Below are positions 23,049 to 31,296 of a stretch of 64,000 nucleotides of DNA, in pieces. Both the position numbers and the translations under genes were made by a program. Position 1 is the stretch's first letter. Every line of letters starts with the position of its first letter. The notes under the pieces were generated by a model, which saw nothing but the letters and a program-made list of their open reading frames with translations, had not been told where the DNA came from and did no database searches. This DNA comes from Gammaproteobacteria bacterium (GTDB taxonomy: Bacteria; Pseudomonadota; Gammaproteobacteria; JAPPPA01). The stretch is taken from assembly GCA_030425645.1 (NCBI GenBank), contig JAUHZK010000001.1, positions 186,001 to 250,000 of the forward strand, in the 5' to 3' direction.

Positions 23049-23987
23049 ATGAACAAGATTTTAGTAATTGCTGAACATGCTAATGGCGTTCTAAATAGCA
23101 GTACTGCACGGGCGGTAGCTTGTGCAGCGGCCATTGGTGGAGAGATTACCGTCGCCGTGCTAACCACGGGGAGCTGCGACGTTGCCGCGCAAGCGGCTGG
23201 TCTCGAGGGCGTGGTCTCTGTCGCCGAGCTGACGAACCCTGGTAATGCGCAGGCCTTGGCGGCCTTACAGGCGCCTCAGCTGTTGGAAATCTCAGCGGGC
23301 TACACTCACGTGCTGGCGCCAAACAGTACTTTTGGCAAAGACCTAATGCCGCGTTTGGCGGCATTGCTAGATCGGCCAATGGTGACTGACATTATGGCGG
23401 TGCAGGATGCCCGCACCTTTGATCGCCCTGTATACGCGGGCAACGCTATCACCACGGTGCAGGTGGATGATGATGGATTGGTGCTGGCAACCGTTCGAGG
23501 GGCGTCTTGGCCGCCCGTTGTTCAGACCCAAGCGCCAGTGACGGTTGAGTGCCAAACCAGCGACATCGATCTACCGGCTCACACCCGCTTTGTCGCCTTA
23601 GACGGTGAGCAGGGTGACCGACCAGATTTGCAAGCGGCGGAAAAAGTTATTTCTGGTGGTCGTGGACTGGGTGCGGCTGAGCACTTCGCCCTGGTTGAGG
23701 CCGTGGCCGATAAGCTAGGTGCGGCGGTTGGTGCGTCTCGAGCAGCGGTAGACTCTGGCTGGGTGCCAAATGATCTGCAGGTTGGTCAAACCGGTAAAAT
23801 TATCGCGCCGGACTTGTATATTGCGGCCGGTATATCAGGTGCTATTCAGCACCTTGCCGGTATTAAAGATGCCGGCACCATTGTGGCGATCAACAAAGAC
23901 CCTGACGCGCCTATATTTGAGGTTGCCGATATTGGTTTGGTGGCGGATCTGCATGAGGTGCTGCCGGCGCTGACGGAAATGCTTTAG
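23049..23987 (+). CDS. etfA: Electron transfer flavoprotein alpha subunit
   Basis: EtfA carries most of the FAD site of ETF. The 312-residue protein begins MNKILVIAEHANGVLNSST and shows the FAD-domain run with SGGRGLGAAEHF, GASRAAVDSGWVPN, VGQTGKIIAPDLYIAAGISG and AGIKDAGTIVAINKDPDAPI, all typical. AGGAG lies before the ATG. The gene ends the ETF operon; no strong terminator follows, only a small TTTGGG/CCCAAA hairpin. Confidence 0.97.
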   Translation: MNKILVIAEHANGVLNSSTARAVACAAAIGGEITVAVLTTGSCDVAAQAAGLEGVVSVAELTNPGNAQALAALQAPQLLEISAGYTHVLAPNSTFGKDLMPRLAALLDRPMVTDIMAVQDARTFDRPVYAGNAITTVQVDDDGLVLATVRGASWPPVVQTQAPVTVECQTSDIDLPAHTRFVALDGEQGDRPDLQAAEKVISGGRGLGAAEHFALVEAVADKLGAAVGASRAAVDSGWVPNDLQVGQTGKIIAPDLYIAAGISGAIQHLAGIKDAGTIVAINKDPDAPIFEVADIGLVADLHEVLPALTEML

Positions 23988-24339
23988 CGGTTTCTTTGGG
24001 TCGCCCAAAAGTACTCACTACGGCTAAACAGTCGCTAGGGAAACACAAAACGGTCGGTATTCTTTGCTGGTCAAAAAAACCTAAGCTAATCAGCTTCTTA
24101 GCTTTGCTGTTGGGGCTAGCTCCGAAAAACATAATAAATGGTTAGGAAAAACCTAACGATTGTCGAGTTAATTGAACAAGCAGTTTGTTTCGACTTAATG
24201 CTTGTTAGGTTGCGCTGCCTATAATCTACTGTTGAGTAGATTTGTGTGAGGGCGATCTGCTAGGATGCCTTGCCTAGCGTTTACTATGACGACGTTAGAT
24301 GATGGCAATACTCCTGTTTGTACCGCTTAAGGCAGCCTA
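23988..24339 (+). other. Intergenic region with several short inverted repeats
   Basis: No gene is supported in these 352 bases. Visible structure comprises TTTGGG/CCCAAA (23995-24009), GTTAGG/CCTAAC (24141-24157) and AACAAGC/GCTTGTT (24175-24206, 18-base loop). A TATAAT (24220-24225) lies 115 bases before the ferredoxin-reductase gene, but no acceptable -35 stands 16-18 bases upstream. The region probably holds the control signals for the next gene; none can be assigned firmly. Confidence 0.4.
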
Positions 24340-25413
24340 ATGTTTGGATTATTTAAAAAAGACAAAACCCCTAGTGGCCCGCGCCGGGTGACGATTCAGC
24401 CGCTGGGTACAACCCTGGATCATCAGGGGGATGACAGCATTCTGACCTTGGCCCTCGAGCAGGGCATAGCGTTTCCTCATAACTGCCGTGTGGGTGGTTG
24501 TGCCAGCTGTAAGTGTCAGTTGCTGGAAGGCGAGGTGACGGAGCTTACCGACAAAAGTTATTTGTTGAGCCCCGAGGAAGTGGAAGCCAACTATATTCTC
24601 GGTTGCCAATCGATTCCTCGCGGCGACGTTGTGGTACGCGTCGACGGCTTAGAGCCGGGTGCTACGGCGGCGGCCATTACTAAAACCACGGCGACCATCA
24701 CGGCTCAGCGTGCGCTGACCCACGACATTGTTGAGCTCTCGATGACTCTAGAGCAGGACATGGACTATCTTGCCGGGCAGTATGCAGAGCTGACTTTGCC
24801 GGCAGAGTTGGGTAGTGGTGTACGCAGTTATTCTTTTGCGCAGGCCCCGAGCAAAAGGGCTGGCAATTCTGACTTAGTGTTTCATGTGCGCAAAGTACCG
24901 AATGGTGCCTTTACCGAATGGCTACATGCCGCCGATAGAACCGGCACGGCCTTGGAAATTGCTGGTCCCTATGGTGATTTTCACTTGCGTGAGGCTGGCG
25001 CGCCGTTATTGGCCATTGCCGGTGGTAGCGGCATGGCGCCGTTGAAGGCGTTGTTGGAGCAGGCGGAGCGCGACCAAGTGTCAGCCGATGTGCTTTATTT
25101 ATTTGGTGCTCGAACTCAGGCAGACCTTTATTGCTTAGATGAAATGTCAGCCTTGGCGAAATCGTGGCATGGCGAGTTTCGCTTCGTGCCGGTGCTAAGT
25201 GCCGAGCCCGACGGCTCAGATTGGCAGGGGCGTCGAGGGCTGGTCACTGAGCATATTGACGAACTGTTGGGCGATCAGCTTGCGCAGCAACATGTCTATA
25301 TGTGTGGTCCGCCGCCAATGATTGATGCCGCTGAGGCCGCGCTTACTAGGGCAGGCGTAGAAGCTGGCAATATCCATTACGACAAGTTTTTAGATAGTAG
25401 TCACAGCGCCTAG
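24340..25413 (+). CDS. Ferredoxin-flavin reductase fusion protein
   Basis: A 357-residue two-part electron-transfer protein. Residues about 15-105 are a plant-type 2Fe-2S ferredoxin domain with Cys49, Cys54, Cys57 and Cys89 as ligands (NCRVGGCASCKC). The rest is a ferredoxin-NADP reductase-like module: FAD site in VRSYSFAQAP, NAD(P) site from AIAGGSGMAPLKALL, and the terminal VYMCGPPPMIDAAE. The order 2Fe-2S, FAD, NAD is that of reductase components of oxygenases such as phenol hydroxylase. No oxygenase subunit lies beside it, so its partner is unknown. Confidence 0.88.
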   Translation: MFGLFKKDKTPSGPRRVTIQPLGTTLDHQGDDSILTLALEQGIAFPHNCRVGGCASCKCQLLEGEVTELTDKSYLLSPEEVEANYILGCQSIPRGDVVVRVDGLEPGATAAAITKTTATITAQRALTHDIVELSMTLEQDMDYLAGQYAELTLPAELGSGVRSYSFAQAPSKRAGNSDLVFHVRKVPNGAFTEWLHAADRTGTALEIAGPYGDFHLREAGAPLLAIAGGSGMAPLKALLEQAERDQVSADVLYLFGARTQADLYCLDEMSALAKSWHGEFRFVPVLSAEPDGSDWQGRRGLVTEHIDELLGDQLAQQHVYMCGPPPMIDAAEAALTRAGVEAGNIHYDKFLDSSHSA

Positions 25414-25540
25414 CTAACGGCACTAGCCTTGAGTGTTGTCGCCAGCGGGCGCGATCGGTAAATAAGCTTTATTGTCGGCGCGGCAAGTGGTAGTTTGCTA
25501 CTTAGTCCTATACCTGACCTGCTAGTTTAGGGAGTCGCCT

Positions 25541-26155
25541 GTGTCATTCTATAACCGTCACGTTTTGCCGTACGTTATCGATCTAGCCTGCGGAATGAAG
25601 GCCGTTGGTCAGCAGCGACAAAAAGTCGTCCCTAGCGCCAGTGGCCGGGTGCTTGAGATTGGTATCGGCACCGGTCTAAACCTTTCACATTACCAGCCCG
25701 GTTTGGTAGATGAGCTTGTTGGTATTGATCCAGAGTTGGCGATGCATCGCTTGGCGAAAAAACGCCTCAAGCAAACCAGTTTAGAAGCCCGCCTTGTGGG
25801 TTTGGACGCTGAAACAATTCCTCTCGATGACAACAGTTTTGACACCATTGTCTGTACCTATACGCTCTGCAGCATTCCTGACCCAGTGGCGGCTTTATTG
25901 GAAATGAAACGAGTGCTGGCTGCCGATGGGCGTTTGTTGTTTTGTGAGCACGGCAAGGCGCCGGACCCCAACGTGAGACGCTGGCAGCAGCGTTTGAACT
26001 CGGTCTGGGGGCGCTTTGCTGGCGGTTGTAATTTAAACCGTGCGATTCCGGATTTATTAACGGATGCTGGTTTTAATGTTGATCGACTCGAAGAGATGTA
26101 TATTCCGGGGCCTAAATTTGCGACATATAACTACTGGGGCACGGCGAGCAAGTAA
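25541..26155 (+). CDS. Class I SAM-dependent methyltransferase
   Basis: A 204-residue cytosolic methyltransferase. It shows motif I (VLEIGIGTGLNLSHY), an acidic end of strand two (LVGIDPELAMHRLAKK), motif II-like DTIVCTYTLCSIPDP and LEMKRVLAADGRLLFCEHG. The FCEHG-type ending resembles the UbiE/phospholipid methyltransferase-like group. The start is a GTG behind AGGGAG. The substrate is unknown. The next gene (gspA) begins after about 15 bases. Confidence 0.85.
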   Translation: MSFYNRHVLPYVIDLACGMKAVGQQRQKVVPSASGRVLEIGIGTGLNLSHYQPGLVDELVGIDPELAMHRLAKKRLKQTSLEARLVGLDAETIPLDDNSFDTIVCTYTLCSIPDPVAALLEMKRVLAADGRLLFCEHGKAPDPNVRRWQQRLNSVWGRFAGGCNLNRAIPDLLTDAGFNVDRLEEMYIPGPKFATYNYWGTASK

Positions 26156-26170
26156 CGTTTGAACTCATCC

Positions 26171-27733
26171 ATGGCGATTTTTAACAATTATTTTGGTTTT
26201 TCCCAAAACCCATTTTCAATCACGCCGAACCCGGCATTTTTATACCTTAGCCTGAGCCACCAAGATGCCCTTGGGCACTTGGTCTATGGTGTTGGGCAAG
26301 GCGGTGGTTTTGTGGCGCTAACCGGTGAAGTCGGAACTGGCAAAACCACCTTGATCCGGAGCTTGCTAGAGCAAGAGCTAGACAATATTGAAGTCGCCTT
26401 GTGTCTCAATCCGCAACTTACCGCGCCAGAGTTTGTGGCCAATATTTGTGATGAGTTGAATGTTGAGTACAACGACGGCAAGTCCTTAAAAGAGCTAATC
26501 GACAACCTAAATAAGTACCTGCTCGAGGCTCATGCTGCTGGCAAGCGGGTGGTGGCTATTATTGACGAGGCTCAGCAGCTGAGCCGCGACGTTTTGGAAG
26601 AGGTTAGGCTGTTAACCAACCTAGAAACCGCCAACGAAAAGCTACTGCGAATCATTCTAGTTGGGCAGCCAGAGCTACAAGCCATGCTTGCTCGTAATGA
26701 CTTGCGCCAGCTTAGCCAGCGTATTACCGCGCGTTCGCACCTATCACCGTTAGACGCGAAGGACACGGCAGCCTATGTGAGGCATCGTATCCGTGTGGCC
26801 GGTGGTCATCCTGATGTGTTTTCAGCTGCTGCATTGAAACGTATATATCGTCTTAGCGAGGGCGTGCCCCGCCTGATTAACGTGCTCTGCGAGCGCTCCC
26901 TGATGGGCGCTTACAGTCAGGAGAAGCGTCGAGTGACGGTGGCCACCGTGAATCGCGCGGCGGAAGAATCGCTGGGCGTTAGTCGCCGTGCGTCATGGCC
27001 GTTATGGCTGGCGTTAAGTGCGGGGTTGATTGCTGCATCGGCCGCCTTTGGTTGGTGGTTGGCGGGAGATAAACCTAGCGCTGTAGAGAGCCCCGCGGCT
27101 GTAGCTCCGGCCTCCGTGCCCGCCGCGGCAGCTACACAGATTAATGCCGCCAACCCGGATTACTTGGCGCAGCAACTACTGCGGCAATGGCAGCTGGATG
27201 CCAGTGACGTGACGCGTGCAAGTCTATGCCCGCCGGCGAAAGTGGACGTTGCTTGCTTGGCCGGCGAAGCTGATTGGCGGATGCTGCAATTAATAGATCG
27301 ACCGGCCTTAGTTGAGGTGGTGCAGCAAGGTCGTTCAGAGGAAGTGCTGTTGCTATCCACTGATGGCGAGCAAGCCACCGTATTGGCAGCCGATGGTGCT
27401 AAGTTGCTACCGCTTAATACCTTGCTGGCGTTATGGAACGGTCAATTCACCGCGCTCTATAAAAACGCCAGCGGTAGTCTGTTAATTGAACCGGGGCAAC
27501 GAAGCCCTAGTGTTACCTGGTTACGGCGGCGAATGAGTATGGCTGATGGTTTGCCTGCTATCGAAGGGGTGAAAGCGGAATTCTATGACACGGCCTTGCG
27601 TTTACGTGTCGAAGACTTCCAGACCCGTTACGGGCTGCCGGCCGATGGCTTGGTGGGTGCCAGAACCTTGGCACTGCTGGATAACCTGGCACCAGCCTCG
27701 GGTACGCCTCGGCTCGTTAGGGAGCAGCGCTAA
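26171..27733 (+). CDS. gspA: General secretion pathway ATPase GspA (ExeA-like)
   Basis: GspA/ExeA with GspB promotes insertion of the type II secretion secretin through the peptidoglycan. The protein starts YFGFSQNPFSITPNP, typical of ExeA, and has Walker A LTGEVGTGKTTL, Walker B VVAIIDEAQQL, LVGQPELQAML and a sensor region; a membrane helix follows (PLWLALSAGLIAASAAFGWW), and the periplasmic end carries a peptidoglycan-binding repeat (LRVEDFQTRYGLPADGLVG). ATG 26171 begins MAIFNNYFGF; a TTG at 26159 is also in frame. Its stop overlaps gspB by one base. Confidence 0.9.
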   Translation: MAIFNNYFGFSQNPFSITPNPAFLYLSLSHQDALGHLVYGVGQGGGFVALTGEVGTGKTTLIRSLLEQELDNIEVALCLNPQLTAPEFVANICDELNVEYNDGKSLKELIDNLNKYLLEAHAAGKRVVAIIDEAQQLSRDVLEEVRLLTNLETANEKLLRIILVGQPELQAMLARNDLRQLSQRITARSHLSPLDAKDTAAYVRHRIRVAGGHPDVFSAAALKRIYRLSEGVPRLINVLCERSLMGAYSQEKRRVTVATVNRAAEESLGVSRRASWPLWLALSAGLIAASAAFGWWLAGDKPSAVESPAAVAPASVPAAAATQINAANPDYLAQQLLRQWQLDASDVTRASLCPPAKVDVACLAGEADWRMLQLIDRPALVEVVQQGRSEEVLLLSTDGEQATVLAADGAKLLPLNTLLALWNGQFTALYKNASGSLLIEPGQRSPSVTWLRRRMSMADGLPAIEGVKAEFYDTALRLRVEDFQTRYGLPADGLVGARTLALLDNLAPASGTPRLVREQR

Positions 27734-28614
27734 TGTCCTATATTTTGGATGCGCTTAAGCGCGCTGAGCAAGAGCGCCAGATTGGCCAGATTCCTAATGC
27801 GGCCGCGCAGACCGCACCGGATCCGTATGAAAGCGACAGCCGCCGTTGGCCGTGGTTGGTGCTGCTGGTGTTGATGCTAGCCATGGCAGTGGCGGCCTTC
27901 AGTTTTTGGTTATCAGCCCAGCTGCCCTCGAGCAAGTCTAGCGCCATTGCGGTGAAAGTAGAGCGACCTGCCGCTGTTCCGGTGACAGCAGTAGAGCCAG
28001 TGGCTGGCAGTTCGCTGCCTACGCGAGTCACTGCCGTGAAGACAGAACCGACGGTCATTGTGCAGGCAGCTCCGGTCACGGTGACCGAAGTTTCCGAAGT
28101 GGTGCTGGCTGACGAGAGCTCTGAATCAAGGGTTGCGCCCCTTAATGAGCCTGTTAATGCGCCTATTAGCGAGCCAACTAATGAAGTGGCGACTGAGGAG
28201 GTGGCGGCACCCGAGGCAGTAGTAGCGCCGCAAGCGCCGATGGCGCTGCCGACAGGGGAGTCCGCGGCGGTAGCAGCGAGCGACTCGCCAGTTGAACCGG
28301 CGTCCGTCGATACTGATACCGAGGTTGATGTTGCTAGTGCTGCGGTTGATACAAACGACGCGGCAGAGCCAGAGCTGCACTCGCTACCTTGGTTAAGGGA
28401 GAAGTCTCTGGCCTTCCGTCGTGACCTGCCAAGCTTAGATATCCAGTTTCATCGCTATAGCGATGAGCCGTCGCGCCGCTTTGTAATGATTGCCGGCGTG
28501 CGCTACCGCGAGGGAGAGCGGCTAAAATCTGGCCCCAAACTCGAGCACATCGTCGAGGAGGGGCTGGTGCTGCTTTGGCGTGGTGAGCGTTTTATTTACC
28601 CTTTAGGCGGCTAA
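27733..28614 (+). CDS. gspB: General secretion pathway protein GspB
   Basis: A 293-residue partner of GspA. It starts MSYILDALKRAEQERQIGQ, a near-invariant GspB opening, has a membrane helix (about 37-56), a long low-complexity periplasmic linker rich in Pro, Ala, Val and Glu, and a C-terminal GspB domain (FVMIAGVRYREGERL to LVLLWRGERFIYPL). Translational coupling with gspA is indicated by TAATG. No other type II secretion genes are in the window. The stop overlaps that of the convergent gene by four bases. Confidence 0.9.
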   Translation: MSYILDALKRAEQERQIGQIPNAAAQTAPDPYESDSRRWPWLVLLVLMLAMAVAAFSFWLSAQLPSSKSSAIAVKVERPAAVPVTAVEPVAGSSLPTRVTAVKTEPTVIVQAAPVTVTEVSEVVLADESSESRVAPLNEPVNAPISEPTNEVATEEVAAPEAVVAPQAPMALPTGESAAVAASDSPVEPASVDTDTEVDVASAAVDTNDAAEPELHSLPWLREKSLAFRRDLPSLDIQFHRYSDEPSRRFVMIAGVRYREGERLKSGPKLEHIVEEGLVLLWRGERFIYPLGG

Positions 28615-30275
28615 GCGCGAGCGGGTATATCCGGTACGGCGATATCTCCCAATTCGCGTGCTATTCGCTTGGCGGCTCGGTGTCCTGACATCAGTGCGCC
28701 CAATACGCCGTGGCCAGCGCGAGTGTTGGCGCCAGCTAGGAACAGGCCTTCAATTGGTCCTGCGTAGCCTGGGCGATGCTCAAAGAACTGTTCAGGAGTC
28801 GCGGCGATGCCATAGCCGGTGCCGTCAGTAGCTCGCGTGTAGCGAATATGTGACATTGGTGACGCCGATTCACAGAAAACCAAGTTTTCCTTGGCGCCTG
28901 GAAACAGTGCGTCAACACGGTTGACCATGTCTTCTTCAATGCGTTGTTTTAGCTCAAGGTAATGGTCTGACTTCTTATAGTCCCATTGCTCGGCGCCTTG
29001 CTGATTAATGCCCCAGTCGGAGGCCTTGCCTGATAACACGGTCATGGCTTCAACGGTTTGGATGCCTTCCGGTGCGTGGTGGCTAGTATGGGGGTCTTTG
29101 AGGCTGCCGCTAGTGATGTAGGCGCCGCGAGGTTTCATGTCGTTACTAGTGTCGTAGAAGCCCTCAAAGTCATAGTCGTCAAAGGTCCAATAGTTGGCGG
29201 TGCGCATGCCGCGGTCACGCATATCGCCTTTGATGCCCATGCAGCTCATGTAAATGGCGGCTGCCATTTCAAAGTTTTCGGTTTTTTGTTTCCACTCGTC
29301 TGGCACATGCTCAGGCGCGAGTAGTTTGTCGAAAGTAACGCGGATGTCGGCATTGGACAGTACGGCCTTGGCGCGTATCTCGTCTTGGCCTTTTTTGGTG
29401 GCCTCAGTGCGGAGACCAACGGCGCGACCGTTCTCAACGATAATTTCATCCACGCCTTTGCGTAGGTGAACGGTGCCGCCCTTGGCTTCAATGTATTCGG
29501 CGAGCTTGTCGGCAATGATTTGACCACCGCCCTTAGGGTAGTAAGCGCCTGCAAAGTAATGATTGGTTAAGCCAGCATGTAGCGCTGCGCTGACTTTGCT
29601 TGGCTGTACGCCGTAGTCGCCGCTTTGGCCCGCCATAACGGCGCGAACCTGTGGGTTGCGGCTGCAATCATCGAGTACTTCTTTGAGGGTGGCGCGCTGG
29701 TATTTGGCCGCTAAACGTCCGCTGGTGGCTGCCCATACAGCCATGCCCATGCCCATTTTGCCTTTTGAAGCGTCTAGCTTGCGTCCAAAGGTGTCGACTT
29801 CTTTGAGGAAGCGAACGTAGCGGTCAATGCCTTTTTTGTCTTCCGGAAACATTTCCACAAAGCGGTCGCGATAGCGGTCATGGTCGGCCGGCATGGGGAA
29901 TTGGAAATCAGGGAATACGAGGGTGTCGAAGCCGTCTTGGTCCATCGGCTCGTAGTCTAGATGGATGCCGAGCCCAGCCAATAAACGTGGAATTTTTCCT
30001 TCTGGGCCGCAGTCGCCAATGTAGTGCAAGCCGATGTCGAAGTTGTAGCGATTATTGGGGCCGCCGCGGCTGAATTGAGTGCAGCAACCGCCGGCCACGT
30101 AGTGGTGGTCAAAGACCGCTACCTTTTTGCCTTCTTGCGCTAGATAGGCGGCAGCAATGAGCCCGCCAAGGCCAGCGCCAACCACGGCAACGTCAACTGT
30201 TGCGGGGACTGGGGTTTTGACCCGTTGCTTTGTTTTGTAAGTTGGGTCGTAATCGTGTTCGTCTTTTAAGCGCAT
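28611..30275 (-). CDS. CrtI/phytoene-desaturase-like FAD oxidoreductase
   Basis: A 554-residue flavoprotein of the CrtI/CrtISO/retinol-saturase superfamily. The N terminus has [18 protein letters not shown] and [15 protein letters not shown]; the C terminus has [21 protein letters not shown], the FAD-closing motif. The family includes carotenoid desaturases and isomerases and all-trans-retinol 13,14-reductases. No carotenoid synthesis gene is nearby, so the substrate may be another isoprenoid or lipid. ATG 30275 follows GGAGGA; an upstream TTG/ATG extension to 30320 is not needed. Convergent overlap with gspB. Confidence 0.82.
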   Translation of the reverse strand: MRLKDEHDYDPTYKTKQRVKTPVPATVDVAVVGAGLGGLIAAAYLAQEGKKVAVFDHHYVAGGCCTQFSRGGPNNRYNFDIGLHYIGDCGPEGKIPRLLAGLGIHLDYEPMDQDGFDTLVFPDFQFPMPADHDRYRDRFVEMFPEDKKGIDRYVRFLKEVDTFGRKLDASKGKMGMGMAVWAATSGRLAAKYQRATLKEVLDDCSRNPQVRAVMAGQSGDYGVQPSKVSAALHAGLTNHYFAGAYYPKGGGQIIADKLAEYIEAKGGTVHLRKGVDEIIVENGRAVGLRTEATKKGQDEIRAKAVLSNADIRVTFDKLLAPEHVPDEWKQKTENFEMAAAIYMSCMGIKGDMRDRGMRTANYWTFDDYDFEGFYDTSNDMKPRGAYITSGSLKDPHTSHHAPEGIQTVEAMTVLSGKASDWGINQQGAEQWDYKKSDHYLELKQRIEEDMVNRVDALFPGAKENLVFCESASPMSHIRYTRATDGTGYGIAATPEQFFEHRPGYAGPIEGLFLAGANTRAGHGVLGALMSGHRAAKRIARELGDIAVPDIPARA

Positions 30276-30396
30276 CTGTCCTCCGGCGCGGGTTAGCCTG
30301 TCTGTATATTTTTTAATCAATGACAGGACAAGTCGGTTACGGCAAAATACGCGCCCTTTTTACGTTTGGCAATGGCCTAACAGGTTTAAAAGCGTT

Positions 30397-31296
30397 ATGA
30401 CTGAAGTTGCGCGGATTTCCGTAGAGTCGCTGGTGCAGCAAGCGCCGGCTAGGCGAGGCCGTGCCGATGTTGCCCAGCTGAATAGCAAGAAGCTATATAA
30501 GCGACTACGCCGAAACGTCGGCCAAGCGATTATGGATTACCGCATGATTGAGCACGGTGACCGCATTATGGTTTGCTTGTCGGGCGGCAAGGACAGCTAC
30601 GGCATGTTAGATGTGCTGCGTAGCTTGCAGATTTCGGCGCCAGTCGACTTTGAGTTGTTCGCTGTTAACTTGGATCAAAAACAGCCGGGTTTTCCTGAAC
30701 ATGTGCTGCCTGAGTATTTGCAGAGTCTTGAGCAACCATTTGAGGTGGTCGAGCGCGATACATATAGCATTGTTAGAGAGAAAACGCCGCAAGGTAAAAC
30801 TACTTGTGCCTTATGCTCGCGACTGCGCCGAGGGATTTTGTACGACTATGCGCGAGAGCATGGGTTTAACAAGATTGCGCTTGGTCACCATATGGACGAC
30901 ATGGTGGAAACCTTGTTTTTGAATATGTTTCATGGCGGTACGATGAAATCAATGCCGCCAAAACTGCTTAACGACGAAGGCGATGTCACGGTCATCAGGC
31001 CGCTGGCCTACTGCCGCGAAAAAGAGCTTGCGCGCTTGAGTGAGCTGAAGCAGTTTCCAATCATTCCCTGCAACTTGTGTGGTTCTCAAGACGGCTTGCA
31101 GCGGCAGGTGGTGAAAGCGATGTTGCAGGGCTGGGATCAGTCTCACCCGGGCCGCGTTGAGACCATCTTTAAGGCCATCAAGAATGTCGCGCCTTCGCAG
31201 CTAGCAGATACTGAGCTGTTTGATTTTGCCAGCCTCGGCAGTCAGGGCCTGGCTTCATCGGAATGGTTAGTGCCAAACCGGGACGATGCTAATTAG
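30397..31296 (+). CDS. ttcA: tRNA 2-thiocytidine synthetase TtcA
   Basis: TtcA thiolates cytidine 32 of some tRNAs using ATP and an iron-sulfur cluster. The 299-residue protein has the PP-loop SGGKDS (residues 62-67), the cysteine pair CALC (137 and 140) and a further pair in PCNLCGSQ (225 and 228), as well as [15 protein letters not shown]. The target C32 is also present in the tRNA-Arg(ACG) encoded in this window, a known type of TtcA substrate. The stop overlaps the convergent histidine kinase gene. Confidence 0.95.
   Translation: MTEVARISVESLVQQAPARRGRADVAQLNSKKLYKRLRRNVGQAIMDYRMIEHGDRIMVCLSGGKDSYGMLDVLRSLQISAPVDFELFAVNLDQKQPGFPEHVLPEYLQSLEQPFEVVERDTYSIVREKTPQGKTTCALCSRLRRGILYDYAREHGFNKIALGHHMDDMVETLFLNMFHGGTMKSMPPKLLNDEGDVTVIRPLAYCREKELARLSELKQFPIIPCNLCGSQDGLQRQVVKAMLQGWDQSHPGRVETIFKAIKNVAPSQLADTELFDFASLGSQGLASSEWLVPNRDDAN

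Noticed and set aside
24220-24225. TATAAT as a promoter for the ferredoxin-reductase gene
   Set aside because: No acceptable -35 at 16-18 bases and no extended -10; kept only as a note in the spacer entry.
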